From NCBI GenBank assembly GCA_021292105.1, contig CM037874.1, forward strand, positions 19,217,534-19,281,533: a DNA stretch of 64,000 bases, given 5' to 3'. The stretch's first letter is position 1, and every line of letters starts with the position of its first letter. The notes beneath the pieces are model-generated. The model did not search any database. It was not told the DNA's origin and saw nothing but the letters and a program-made list of their open reading frames with translations. The position numbers and the translations under genes were made by a program. This document shows, piece by piece, positions 13,395 to 24,154 of the stretch. This DNA is from Anadara kagoshimensis (taxonomy: Eukaryota > Mollusca > Bivalvia > Arcoida > Arcidae).

Positions 13395-14160
13395 GGTGGT
13401 ATTTGATTTCTTCTTTGTCAAAACTCGAAACTTACATCTATTCTGATTTTTGAATGACACATCGGTTATTATGGAATTAAAGTTTCTCTATCATTGGCAC
13501 ACCATCATTTCAGTACCGGTATCGGTATGGTTTCATGATATAATTCGGAGTAGCAAATAAAACAAGAAATCAATCCACTCTCCGTTGTCGAAAAATCTAA
13601 AATTATATAGTTTTAAGCACTGAGATTTAATTTTTTATCCTGTTAATGAATATTTATTTAAAACTTTCGCACTTGTTTTCATCAAACATGACCTCAAACC
13701 AAAATATGAACCTTAGTTCTTTTGAAATACACCTCTTCAAAGCTACTGTAAAAGTGGACGTGTACTTGTGTCTATTCCATTCAAATATCAAATATCTGAT
13801 TCAGGCAAAAAATACAGATAGACACAAAATATCATGTAAACTGCGCAGAACTGATTAGTTACGCATATTTTTTCAAAGGCTACGACTCGCTGATGTAGTA
13901 CCGTCTTTAGTTTTATCGTGAAGTAGTTTACATACTACTGGATTTAAAGTTCAAAGTTCTAATCAAATTTGACCCACGTGTTCAGATTAAAAACATACTA
14001 CCAACCATATAGTTCCTGTACGCGTGTCTGAGGAAATATTGCTCGGATGCCCCTTGTGATCACAACTCTCTCTTTTTCCCTCTCTCTCACGAGCAGAATA
14101 TGCCATTTTAATAAATATTTTGGTTTTATTTTATATCAAAATAACCATCACAGTTATTAC

Positions 14161-14194
<34 letters not shown>

Positions 14195-15339
14195 AACAAT
14201 GTTTTCATTATTTTAATTCACAAAATTGAAACACCTTAATAAATCAATAATAATGATGAGAAGCGGTTTTAGCTACCATTATGAACATTTAGCCTAGAAG
14301 GTTTCCAAGCATGCAAGTAACCGTCCGAAGTCTGGTCTTTTGCTGCGTCTGGTCTTTTGGTTTCCATGATTACTTGTATTCTGATGTGGTCTTGGTTAAG
14401 TTTACTTTTACATGTATATGTTTCTCAGTTGCAAATTTGTTACAGCTACATTCAATTCAAAGCAATGATTTCCAAAATACATACATCGAAGTACAACAAT
14501 TTATGTACAATAATTTTATTTGAGCAAATAGTCATAATCAACAAAGAAAAAATTGGAAACTTGGCCTTAACATCCTTATTTGCAAATAATTATAATGATA
14601 ATTAAATAAATGAAAATAAAAATAATGTTAAGATTGAAATTCAGGGAAAATAAGTGACTTTCTAGAAAAAGTCTGAACTTAATTGATCTAATTGAAAAAA
14701 AAAATCAAAATAAAGGTTCGATGAATGTAAGTTCAAGTTGTAAAAATGTTTCTGGAGTAATCGTGTATCACCCCCAATTCAAGATTATGTCACTTATATC
14801 GAGACAAAAGACGGTCACTACTACGGTGTGGCCAGAGAACCACCAACATTCGGCGGCAAGCTAACTGATAGACCTTTTTTACATTAGGATTTGTATGAAT
14901 GTGATTTAGAGAGCGATGGTCAGTAAGCAAGCGCTATAGACTACAAGGCCACCAAAGTGCTTACATGTAGCTGTAATGTAATTGTATTGGATTGTAATAA
15001 TAGTATTTATCTACTTATCATAGAGTTTGCGTGGGTTGAAATTAAACAGAAGTGACAAGAGGCTGCGCACAAGTTGTCCGTAAACGCGCATTGTACTACT
15101 TTGCAACCGAGGCTCCAACTTTAAACAGAATAGTTCACCTGTTGTCGTTGTAATTTATTGAATAAACTTTTGTTCAAATCAAGAGTATTTCACTTATATC
15201 AAGACATTACCAAATATAGGGGAATTTTTTATCTTTGCAGTTCGCTAATCCAAATATGCATAGATAAGTTCTTCACCGTTACAAACCTGTCGTGACACAG
15301 GGTATTGTTTATAATGTGTCATAAAAGGGCAATGTAACT
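13395..15339. other. spacer upstream of the lectin/EGF gene
   Basis: The first few hundred bases should hold the minus-strand promoter and 5' untranslated region of the lectin/EGF gene, but no clear TATA box or initiator was seen. The rest has an ATT microsatellite (about 14157-14195) and AT-rich DNA with short chance frames. Around 14750-15130 the composition looks repeat-derived, but no ends could be fixed. Confidence 0.45.
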
Positions 15340-15461
15340 TTAAATGTTGAGTGCTCAGCCAAAAAAATATATTAGTTCCAATTCTCGGTCAGATCAGGGT
15401 TCCAACCCACGATATCCCACATATAAAGCGTGTAGGCTCTACCAACGGAGCTACCATGGCG
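15340..15461 (-). repeat. tRNA-derived SINE, head fragment
   Basis: Read on the minus strand, the head has a box A-like TAGCTCCGTTGGTAGAGC and a box B-like GGGTTGGAACCCTGA at tRNA-like spacing, then TCTGACCGAG and a GGCTGAGCAC block. The same order occurs in the copies at 18797-19087 and 19340-19680. The body and tail are missing. Confidence 0.6.
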
Positions 15462-16191
15462 GTATTATTGTATTTATCAACAAGTACCTCTATGAAAAAC
15501 TTCTTATACAAATAAATGAAGAATATAAATTACACAAAAGAAAAATGTCACGTATAATGGAAAGTTTATGTCCATACTCAGTGTAATATATTTGCATAAT
15601 GATGATGACCTAACATTGTCATGTCGTACTTAATAAACTTCTAAAAGACAATATTAACATTTGATGTAAGCAATTCAAACGTTATATATTAGATTAAACA
15701 ATTATAATCAATAAATAGTGCATATAAACTTTATTTTGAAAATCGTTGAATAAGTGTGATAAATAAGATATGAATTGATTACATGTATATGACATTGTAC
15801 AACTTGTGTCTTAACACCGTTTAAATTTTGTCTCGACACCACGTTGTTTAAATAATAAAATGCGTGTTGTGCAAAAAGCTTTCGATTTTGGATGCCTACA
15901 ATTTAATTTGTATTTATTATTATTATTGTTATTATTATTATTAGTGTTGTTGTTTTAGAGAAATAAACAAGTTCATATGAATCTATTCTTTTCAGGCGTT
16001 TCAGTTAAAAAAACCGCCAAAATTTTTTCGGCAATCCATTGAAATGTATTGGTTTGAAATGTATTGGTCTTCCACGAATTGTTGGCAAAATATACAGCGA
16101 ATCTATTTTAATATAAGGGTAAAGCGTGAGCCGGCAGGATTATACACATATGGAGATACGCTACTAACCTATAAACACCCTGTCATCAGAT

Positions 16192-16367
16192 GGGAGACAC
16201 TAAAAGCCAGTAGCTTCGGCCGTGACGTAATCAAAAACGGTGTTGGTGATCCCGCCATTTTCCAGACCCAAGTCTGATCGTGATTCGAAAAGTATTGTTA
16301 TCACAATAAATGAATAAATAAATAAATAAACAAATAAATAATTAATTAAATAATTAGTACCTAAATA

Positions 16368-16402
<35 letters not shown>

Positions 16403-16421
16403 CTGGCTTTTAGTGTCTCCC
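16192..16421. mobile_element. small element with perfect 21-bp inverted ends
   Basis: Bases 16192-16212 and 16401-16421 are exact inverted copies. They start GGGAGACACTAAAAGCC. Just outside lie GTCATCAGAT on the left and GTCATTCAGAT on the right, which could be target duplications. Inside are about 90 bp of unique sequence, an AAAT microsatellite (about 16310-16350) and an ATAG microsatellite (about 16372-16400). There is no coding capacity, and the family was not recognised. Confidence 0.55.
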
Positions 16422-16672
16422 GTCATTCAGATCATGGACGACATATGATAAAGAATACAAGGTACCCGGAAAGATTCAGAAGACAAAAACTTGTGGCAAC
16501 AAATTTACGACATAACAACAAGGACGGCTTTGATATGTCTTATCTATACAAAGGATCCGAACCTTCTAGAGAATTAGATAAATGTTTAAATGCCAAAACG
16601 GTTATGTAATGTTTAAATAATGAAAGAAAAAACTTACGCGTAAAAACTAGTGACTATTTTGCAATGGTCTAA

Positions 16673-17862
16673 ATGCAAAGTTTACATATTTGTAAAAAGA
16701 AGGACCTTCTGTCTGAGCAAAAAAATGAAAGAGAAAGCTTACTGAAGAGATGTGAAGCTATAGAGGATATAGTTAAGAAACTGACCTTGGAACTTGGTAC
16801 CACCAAACAGTCGGTGAAGGACATCAAGGTGACGACCGCCAGACAACATTTAAACACACTGAAGAGATGTAAAGATGTAGAGGATACAGTTTAAACACTG
16901 ACCAAGACACTCAGCACCACCAAACGGTCCGTAAAGCACCTCGGAGAGACAACTACCCAACAACATTCAAACACACAGAAACAAATCAATGGTATTGTCG
17001 TAACCATTAGAGATCTCAGCGTTCGTACAAAACAACATTCAAGTCGGCTTACCAAGATCCAGAGTGACATAAAGGCCACCAATAACACAGGAGGTATGTT
17101 TTGTTTATTATTCAGTGATTTGGGGTTTTCAGAGTGACCAATTAAATGACAATTTCCAACTCAAATTGAGATGGTTATCAAATACACATACCGGTCCATG
17201 TTCAAATCACGCTAGGCAAATTGACAAGAACTACAGATAAAAAATAAACCATCAAAAATACATGTAGTTTGACACGTTCGGTGTGGCTAGCTAGACAGGT
17301 GATGCTTACCCTTCCAGATCACCTGGTCTCGCATTCCTGTTGGAAGTAAACGCGTTTAACTTAATTCGCCAGTTTTCAATTTTTATTTGATTTTGAGACT
17401 GTGATTCGAATCGGTATTATGTTCAATTTGAGAGTCCCATTGTGGATTTTGAAATCTAAAATGCTTCTAATCGTCTCCAATTCTAAAAAAAATCCCCAGA
17501 AAAATGCCCCGGTATCTCTAATACAATTGTTAAACTGATCACGGATTGCTCTGTGTCATATGTCTTTTATTTGTGTAATTATCTACATCATTAGTTTTCA
17601 TATTTTTCGCTTTTATATTTCAGAAATTAGAAATGGAACTGCTTTTTCTGTTAGATTTAAAGCTGCAAACCGACCAATAGCATTCTGTTCGGATGCTATT
17701 GTAAAATTTAATAAAATAATATCAAATAACGGAAATGGGTTTAGTGTGGCAACTGGAAAATTTACATGCAAGACACCAGGACTGTACTTCTTCACTGTAA
17801 CAATTATATCAAAGACAAACCATGGAGCAGCGTGCATGAGTTATCAAACTTCAGACTTTTGA
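16673..17862 (+). pseudogene. broken coiled-coil / C1q-domain gene
   Basis: The first exon piece (16673-17093) codes a heptad-like coiled coil in which the motif TLELGTTKQSVKDIK recurs in related form three times. An in-frame TAA at 16892 breaks it, and the frame stays open on both sides. The exon ends in phase 1 at GT (17094). The second exon starts after CAG at 17624 in matching phase and codes the first half of a C1q domain (AFSVRF, then TGKFTCKTPGLYFF). A stop at 17860-17862 ends it after about 65 of the usual 130 or so residues, and the rest of the domain was not found downstream. No signal peptide was found. Coiled coil plus C1q is the common bivalve sghC1q/C1qDC layout, with products secreted and often pathogen-binding. 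This copy is almost certainly dead. The intron contains an RT-element fragment. Confidence 0.75.
17260..17430 (+). mobile_element. RT-element 3' end fragment
   Basis: It contains GGTGTGGCTAGCTAGACAGG, then GTGATGCTTACCCTTCCAGA, TGGAAGTAAACGCGTTTAAC and GACTGTGATTCG in the element's order. It lies inside the intron of the C1q pseudogene in the sense orientation. Confidence 0.7.
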
Positions 17863-18112
17863 ACGGGGTACTGCTCAATTTTACGTCACTGTTTATTTTC
17901 GCAAGAGTCGCCATTTCAAGTAGATCGAATTATCTGTCTTACTGATGATGTTTTTCGTATACAGTGCCATCAACATGCCATCGTTTAAGGCAAATAAGTT
18001 GGCCTTCAGTTCAAGATATTTGCGTTTTTTTGTATTCAATTCACCATGTGAAGATGGGTGAGAGACAGACCTGACGAAAGTTTAACACCAAGCTAACAAA
18101 GCCTCAAGATTA

Positions 18113-18570
18113 TATAGTCAAACAACATTGACCTGTCCGCTTGACCTTTCATTGGGAATACCAATATTCGTGTAGGAGAATCCACCTCTTACATAGATGG
18201 TATTAGGATTCACAGTCCATATAGGTAAACAACATTGACCTGTCCGTTTGACCTTTCATTAGGAATATTCATAAAGGAGGGTCCAACCAATAAATTGGTA
18301 GCGTTAAGATCCAAGTTAATACATACACAAAGCACAGGTGTACTCATGAGGTGAGTATATCTCATGATGTATACAATATAAACACCTGTGCTCCCTATAC
18401 GTAGATATACTTGGTCCGTGATAAATATTTAAATCAAAGGTCAAACGGACAGGTCAAAGTTGTTTACCTATACATGAACAATGTTTGTGTCTAATGTTTC
18501 TTATTATGTAGACGAAATAAACACAAATATTTAAATTAAAGGTCAAACAGGTCAATGTTGTTTGCCTATA
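18113..18570. mobile_element. AGGTCA-ended MITE, outer copy split by a second copy
   Basis: The left end (18113-18160) starts TATAGTCAAACAACATTGAC and the right end finishes AGGTCAATGTTGTTTGCC-TATA, as inverted repeats of about 35-40 bp. Between 18221 and 18472 another complete member of the same family is inserted. TA bases flank both copies, which suggests a TA target. Non-coding. Confidence 0.75.
18221..18472. mobile_element. AGGTCA-ended MITE, inner copy
   Basis: About 250 bp with near-perfect inverted ends of about 38 bp (ATAGGTAAACAACATTGACC at the left, its inverse at the right). It is alignable over its whole length, in reverse orientation, with the element at 30799-31049; the shared middle includes GAGATATACTCACCTCAT. 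The ends carry two AGGTCA half-sites seven bases apart. Confidence 0.85.
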
Positions 18571-18597
18571 CCCGAAGGTTGAATTATAACAACATTT

Positions 18598-18795
18598 CTT
18601 AATAAAGTACAATACGGACCTGTCGAAATTTTAACACTAGGCTTATTAGTAACACATTTAACACTAAGCTAAATGCAAATTGCGGAATTGGCAGCTAAAT
18701 ATCGGTCTTTTAACTCTAGCTATTCATTTCGAGACCATTCGATAGCCGGACTGCGACCTATTCTGATTAACTCGTTGCTAAACTTTCGATTAGTC
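18598..18795. mobile_element. short inverted-repeat element, TACAGTACA family, decayed
   Basis: The left end ATACGGACCTGTCGAAATTT and the right end CTAAACTTTCGATTAGTC are inverted and match the termini at 11024-11243. It has an internal TTAACACTAAGC copy. More diverged than the first copy. Confidence 0.5.
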
Positions 18796-18796
18796 T

Positions 18797-19087
18797 AGAG
18801 TTGAGTTGAGTAATGGTGTTTAACGCCCCGGTCAAGGATATGTCATTTATATTTGAGGTTTCGCAAGCTATAGGTGAAGATGTAGACATTTTGTCTGGGC
18901 GTTGCGCTGATGTCATTATACAGCAGGGTTCTGTATCGTGCCACTTCGTTTATTTTAAGTTCCCATTCGAAAAAAACCCGTGGTTTTAATTTTGTATTTC
19001 GAGTGCTTGGCGTAATAAACAGTCAATACCTTCTTTCAAGATCACACAGTGTAGGGTTTCAAACTCTACTAACTGAGCTACGGCAGT
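18797..19087 (-). repeat. tRNA-derived SINE, nearly full length
   Basis: Read on the minus strand, the head has CCGTAGCTCAGTTAGTAGAG (box A) and TTTGAAACCC (box B-like), with bases missing between them. A body follows with GGGAACTTAAAATAAACGA and TGGCACGATA, then TATCAGCGCAACGC-like sequence and the tail GGGGCGTTAAACACCATTAC. Body and tail match the copy at 19340-19680. Confidence 0.75.
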
Positions 19088-19204
19088 TGTTTTAACAGGT
19101 CCGGACTGTGCAAGTAAAACTCAACGCACCAACATGCATTCAGTTGGATTCATACAGAGTTATACGTTTTGTTACATTTTTAGTTTATTCAAGCAATTTC
19201 TTGT

Positions 19205-19330
19205 TTCCGGAAAAGATAAAAAAGAAGACAGAAAGGCAAAATTTTTCTTCTTAGATTCGTAAAATTAAAACTGTCGGAAACTATTTTACCGAATATACGA
19301 AACAGTCGGAATTAGCACTTCGCGATATCC
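19205..19330. repeat. direct repeat partner of 19741-19870
   Basis: A stretch with GATTCGTAAAATTAAAACTG, TCGGAAACTATTTT and ACAGTCGGAATTAGCACT recurs in diverged form at 19741-19870 (GGATTCGAAAAATTAAAATT, ATATTCGGAATTACCACT). The two copies flank a SINE. Their origin was not recognised. Confidence 0.45.
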
Positions 19331-19339
19331 ACAGACAAC

Positions 19340-19680
19340 TGCGTGAGCTCAGCTGGAAGAGTGATCGCTATGTAAGTGGAAAGTCGTGGGTTCGAGCCCC
19401 GACCGAGTCTGACCCAAGACTTAAAAATGAGAACGAACTGTTCTTTCGCCAAGCTCCCGGCAATATAAAATGAAAGCCGTGATTTTTTTCCCATATGGGA
19501 ACTTAAAATAAACGAGGTTCCGTGTCACGATAGACGTGGCACGATAAAGAACCGAGCTACATAATGCTATCAGCGCAACGCACAGGAAAAGTTCTTCCAC
19601 TTTCGCTTATAGCTTAAGAGATTTCGATACAAGTGGAATATTCTTGACTGTGAGTTAAACAACAATTGCCAACTAAATTC
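19340..19680 (+). repeat. tRNA-derived SINE, nearly full length
   Basis: The head has GAGCTCAGCTGGAAGAG (box A) and GTGGGTTCGAGCCCCGACC (box B) at tRNA-like spacing, so a Pol III promoter is preserved. The body then shows GCTCCCGGCAATATAAAATG, GGGAACTTAAAATAAACGAG, GTGGCACGATAAAGAACC and ATCAGCGCAACGC, and the tail reads AATATTCTTGACTGTGAGTT. It has the cleanest head of the four copies in the window. Confidence 0.8.
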
Positions 19681-19699
19681 TACCATTCTCATTAGTTCA

Positions 19700-21100
19700 T
19701 TATTATTATTAATAGCACTAATATAATATACATTATGCTATTAGTTCCTTAGAACAATTTCGAGAGTTTCAAAATGATAAAAAAATTCTCTTGTCGGATT
19801 CGAAAAATTAAAATTCTCGGAAAATACGAAATATTCGGAATTACCACTGCGCAATATATTTACCACTGCGCAATTTATACATTCAAATGACGATAATGAA
19901 CGCACTTTACCTAGAATAAACAACTTTTGTAAACTTGTATTTTTAAACCATCCCGTTCTGAAGTATCGTATATGTACCCATGACTATCGATTATGGAGTA
20001 ATTTATTCAAATAAACATTATAACAAACATGGTATAAGTTGTACACGGAAGTCGTCAATCAGCGATTATCTTGTATATTTGTTTGTGTACGTGTCTCCTC
20101 AAATTAAGACCCTAATTTAGTTCCTATGAACCTTGGTCGAATAAAATTTCAAAATATTTTCAGATTTGAAGATTAAATGCTATTAAACATACCAAATATG
20201 GGTATTATCCAATCTTTAGAACTTTGTTTTTCGTCATTCTGAAATATACACAAAACCTTATGGACACGAGTATAAAGCTTTTAAATCTTACATCTTTGTA
20301 ATGAGCATTATCAGATTTAAAATTCAACATTCAATCATTAATTTATTTACAAAATAACTTCATTAAAAATATCCAACTCTAATGAATTTTGTTTTTCTAC
20401 CCTGCGAATCCTGCAACCAGCCTGATACCAAATTATTGCTTTGGTTTTCTGTAGCACAAAGTGAATAAACACAAATACACAGCTATACATGTTAAATCAT
20501 CTACCTTAATATAAAATGATTTACAATGTAATGTATTACAATAAATCTATTTATTATAAAATGATATTTTTCATGCACTTTTGTTGGGCTAAAAGTCGTC
20601 ACGTGATCAAATCAAACAATGTAATGACCTGGTACGAGCAAGAAAAGTTGATTGAAAGATTCAGTAAGTTGCTTTATTTACTCGGGTTAATGATGCTTCA
20701 AAAAAAGGAAGAAGATTTGGAAGGACAACACATCGAAACAACAATGGCAGTAGACAGTGGAAAGTTTGTGTCATTGTCGACTACAGACGCTTCGTTCAAT
20801 TGTCAAAATATTACGATAAATTACAACATTTTTTCAAAGTGAAGTGATATTATATCCATATGTTGAAAAGTTGTTAATGTTCAATTTTTTGTGTATAAAG
20901 GATTTTTAATATGTGAAACCAAGTAGTTTTGCCCTTTCTTAAAATTGTTTACCACATTTTATAATAAAACAATTATATTACCAATTTGAGGTCAATATAT
21001 GTTTAATTGACTACGGGACAGCAAAATTGATATCCAGTGGTCAATAAAACAAATTGGTGCAATAATTGTATATCATCTAATAACATATTATACCAGTGCT
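19700..21100. other. AT-rich spacer
   Basis: Apart from the repeat at 19741-19870, nothing could be assigned. One open frame (20516-20842, +, 108 residues) has a charged, partly helical middle (WYEQEKLIERFSKLLYLLG) and no recognised domain. It may be an exon-derived or chance frame. Confidence 0.35.
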
Positions 21101-21111
21101 AATTTTTCAGC

Positions 21112-21163
21112 ACTAGATGGCCGTTTTGAAATAAAATTAAATACAATTCCTCATCAGTGGTGT
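21112..21163 (-). ncRNA. decayed hammerhead ribozyme motif (copy D)
   Basis: Read on the minus strand it has CTGATGAGGAATTGTATTT, a longer disrupted stem II, then AAAACGGCCATCTAGTGCTG. The intact motif at 36302-36349 has GAAACGGCCGTCTAG at the same place. One core base differs (GAAA became AAAA) and stem II no longer closes neatly, so it is probably inactive. The flank CACTGGTATAATATGT is shared with the 36-kb copy. Confidence 0.65.
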
Positions 21164-21959
21164 TTGGAGAAACATTGTGAAACAATATTTATTTTTTTAT
21201 TAAGTAATGTGCGACCTTATGGTTAATAATCTAAAATTGTTTCCTTTTGCTAGACTTTGTCTGAAGTGCACCCATTTGTTCTTGCTTTAGAACGCTTTTG
21301 TGTTGGTATACAATCAAGCGAGACAATTCGTTAACCGTCATTCTGATGAATCACGCCGGTAATACTGCGTCGCAATTTTCCAAAATATCTTTACCTTTAA
21401 TCTCATTAACCCTTACTTAAAACTGTCGTTTCACAATACTTCCACTGTTTCATTTATATTTTAGTGTTATAAAACATATTCAGCAATGATTCGTCGCCGC
21501 TGCAAGTTATTTTATTCATTTGGGAGCCTGAATCAACCGTGGAACTGCTACATCAACTGTACATGAACTGTAATGACAAAGTTTTTAATTAACTCTAACA
21601 GTCTCATTAACAACAACAACAACAAATAAACAAATAAATGAATAAAAATAAAGTAATAGCCTTGAATAAATATATTATTTAACAGGTAAACTTCCAGCAG
21701 AAACTAAGTCTATTTTTGCTAGCCTTTTCATCTTTCTGACAGTCTTCAGGTAGGTTTAATTTTGAAGGATTTATGTATACATATATAATGACTTTGATCG
21801 TGTTGCCTTATGATTATTGCGTAACGGTAACTTGCATTTGCTAAATAATTATTGAGAGAGATTATTGTGAGACATAATTAGTAAAACTTTTTCAAAATGA
21901 AAAAAAAAGATTGCAATAGAAATGGTCATTTTATCATTTAAAGCGTACTGCGTACTTAT

Positions 21960-22715
21960 AGGCAATACAAACAAAATGTCGTAAACGAAGCATATGTGTC
22001 TCAGAATATGTCACGACAGAAACGTAGAACACTGTCGATGTTCCATAATGGATCACTGCCGTTGGCCGTCGAGACAGGTCGATACACCAGACCGCAAGTC
22101 CCTTATGATCAACGCAAATGTAATTTTTGTAACATTAATGCCGTTGAAACGGAGATGCATTTTTTAATGAATTGTCCCTTTTACAGTGATATTCGTTTTA
22201 CTCTTTTTTATTCAACCAGTTTATGTATCCAAAGTTTTAATAGTTTAAATGATTATGAAAAGTTGTATAGTATTATGAACTGTGATGAAATACAAAACAT
22301 TTTAGATAGTACTCTGTGTAACTTTTTTAAACGAAGAAAACTTTTTTCCGAATTTTTATAGTTTCGTTTAAACATTTTTAGAAACTACAACTTGTGATAT
22401 TATTTTTAATGCTACTGCAAAATGTAATTATAAAAGTTTTTAATATGTGATATTTAAAAAAAACTACTATGCAGTGTGTTTATAAAGGGTTTCTTATATG
22501 TGATTTTTACTCATTATTCAGGTTTTTTATATAGTATCTTATATGGTTGAGAATTTATTTTTTATGCATTATGTGATAAAAGTGTCTCATAAGTCTTTTA
22601 GGCTGGATGTCGTAATTCTTATATGTATATACTGTTTTTATGTATTTGTTATTGTTTTATGACATGTGACACTATTTATTTAAAGCAAGTAGTAAAATAT
22701 TAATAAATGGTTGAT
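21960..22715 (+). mobile_element. LINE 3' end with zinc-knuckle tail
   Basis: The frame 21996-22361 ends in the C-terminal part typical of non-LTR retrotransposon polyproteins: a GSLPLAVETGRY stretch, then a CNFC knuckle followed by ETEMHFLMNCPFY, which is the C-x2-C / H-x4-C zinc pattern after the RT. The RT domain itself is absent, so the copy is 5'-truncated. The 3' untranslated region contains TTTTATGACATGTGACACT, which is found again, inverted, at about 23650-23720. Confidence 0.75.
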
Positions 22716-23270
22716 TTTTCTGTTAGCATTCTCGATTCAAAGTCCTCGGAATCTTGTGTATTGCTAGAGTATATTATTCCGTAAACCGGCGTAAATGTTT
22801 GTTTAACTGTTAGATCGCGCATATCAACACGAATACTTTGTTGTGTTTAGACTTTAATCCCGGTTGTAGAAATACATTGAGGTTTCACTAATATTAAAAT
22901 CGCGCCACCTTTTTTAAAATACAGAAAAACCCTTTACAGTGTAAAGTGTTTTTGTTTGAAAATATGTGATAAATTATCAATTTTTTAAAGGCAGAGACGT
23001 TAACATATTAATACAATCACAATATAGAGAGAAACGGTTCAATTTGCGACATTCGAATGCATATTTGAAATTAAATGTACAATATAATAGAAAGTGCTTT
23101 AAATATTTCGCAATTAATTGAATTATGTTGAAACAAATGTGAAAATAAAGCAGATTTATTATTAGCAAATACAAGCATACCGTTCCATGCTGAAGAAAAC
23201 AATCTTTAATTAAAAGGACACAAGTCTGTTTTATCATTGATGCTTTCACTATAATATAGGTTTAAGCTGA
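22716..23270. other. AT-rich spacer
   Basis: No gene, RNA or bounded repeat was seen. The short minus-strand frame at 22977-23249 is hydrophobic and Cys/Leu-rich but has no splice or domain support. A GA microsatellite follows at 23271-23297. Confidence 0.4.
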
Positions 23271-23297
23271 GGGAGAGAGAGAGAGAGAGAGAGAGAG
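23271..23297. repeat. GA microsatellite
   Basis: An uninterrupted GAGA run in otherwise AT-rich DNA. Confidence 0.9.
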
Positions 23298-23415
23298 TCA
23301 CCACTATTTACTTTACCAGACAAAGTGAATTTAAGAAACAATAGATCAGCTTTGTCAAGCACAATGTACTGAATTTTTATCTGGTGAAATTCAAAGTTTG
23401 CTAAAAAAAAGGTTG

Positions 23416-23529
23416 TGTCATATACCATTTTTTAAATTTAATCATAAAATACATTAAAAATGGTATAAATGTCATGTTCCATTTTTAATGTATCTTATGA
23501 TTAAATTTTAAAAAATTGGCATATGGCAG
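23416..23529. mobile_element. fold-back element of the TGTCATATACC MITE family
   Basis: Two arms of about 47 bp, 23416-23462 and 23478-23529, are inverted copies with few mismatches and only about 15 bp between them. Each arm starts with the family end TGTCATATACCATTTTTT and includes TTTAATCATAAAATACATT. It is almost all terminal repeat, an internal-deletion form of the element at 10145-10597. A transcript would form one long hairpin. Confidence 0.8.
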
Positions 23530-23624
23530 TTGTATAAAACAGGTAACAGAAATACCGTTTGTGGTTAATCTGCTTACTGTTGCTTTCGGAAAATTAATTA
23601 TCTGGAAAACTATAAACTTTTGTA

Positions 23625-23730
23625 GACAAATACAAATACAAATACAAATATTTTATTAAAGTGTCACATGTCATAAAACAATATAGTACATTTAAGATAT
23701 TTACATATACATAAGATTATGACATCCAAT
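23625..23730 (-). mobile_element. LINE 3' tail with short tandem end
   Basis: Read on the minus strand, TTTTATGACATGTGACACTT is followed by TAATAAAATATTTGTATTTG and further TATTTG units. This is the 3' end of the LINE at 21960-22715 with its simple-repeat tail, a strongly 5'-truncated insertion. Confidence 0.65.
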
Positions 23731-23734
23731 CTAT

Positions 23735-23916
23735 AAAAGACATGTATGTTAGACAATTGTAGGTATTGATACGACGACCATTTTGATATATAGATGAAGG
23801 TCATGGGTTCAAAGGACAGGGTCAACGATACAAAAGAATACTAAAATGGTTAATTATCTGAACAATTCTAAAATCTGTTCTACATATATATTGAAGTCTC
23901 AGTAATTATGCTATTT

Positions 23917-23996
<80 letters not shown>

Positions 23997-24150
23997 CAAA
24001 ATTTGAAATAATGTCTTACACATGGTAGAAAATAATATTTAAAACAAATAAAATAAATAAGATAACATTTTGTTATTTGTTATTTGTTACATATATCATC
24101 AAGCTATTAGTTATCAGGTGAGCATATTAGACCCAATGAGCCTCTTAAGC
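23735..24150 (-). mobile_element. second copy of the tandem-array transposon, one unit only
   Basis: On the minus strand the end at 24150 reads GAGGCTCATTGGGTCTAATA then GCTCACCTGATAACTAATAG, the counterpart of the left end at 60908. A single array unit (CATGACCTTCATC, GGTCGTCGTATCAATACCTA) lies at 23735-23835, where the full copy at 60908-62631 has about eight. A TA microsatellite of about 70 bp (23925-23993) sits inside. The other terminus is missing. Confidence 0.65.
23925..23993. repeat. TA microsatellite
   Basis: About 34 uninterrupted TA units inside the transposon copy described above. Confidence 0.95.
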
Positions 24151-24154
24151 TGGA

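Noticed and set aside
14740-15130. Possible SINE around GAACCACCAACATTCGGCGG
   Set aside because: The box-like words are not at tRNA spacing and no matching body was found elsewhere in the window.
20516-20842. 108-codon open frame
   Set aside because: No domain, no splice partner and no similar frame in the window. Kept only as a note in the spacer entry.
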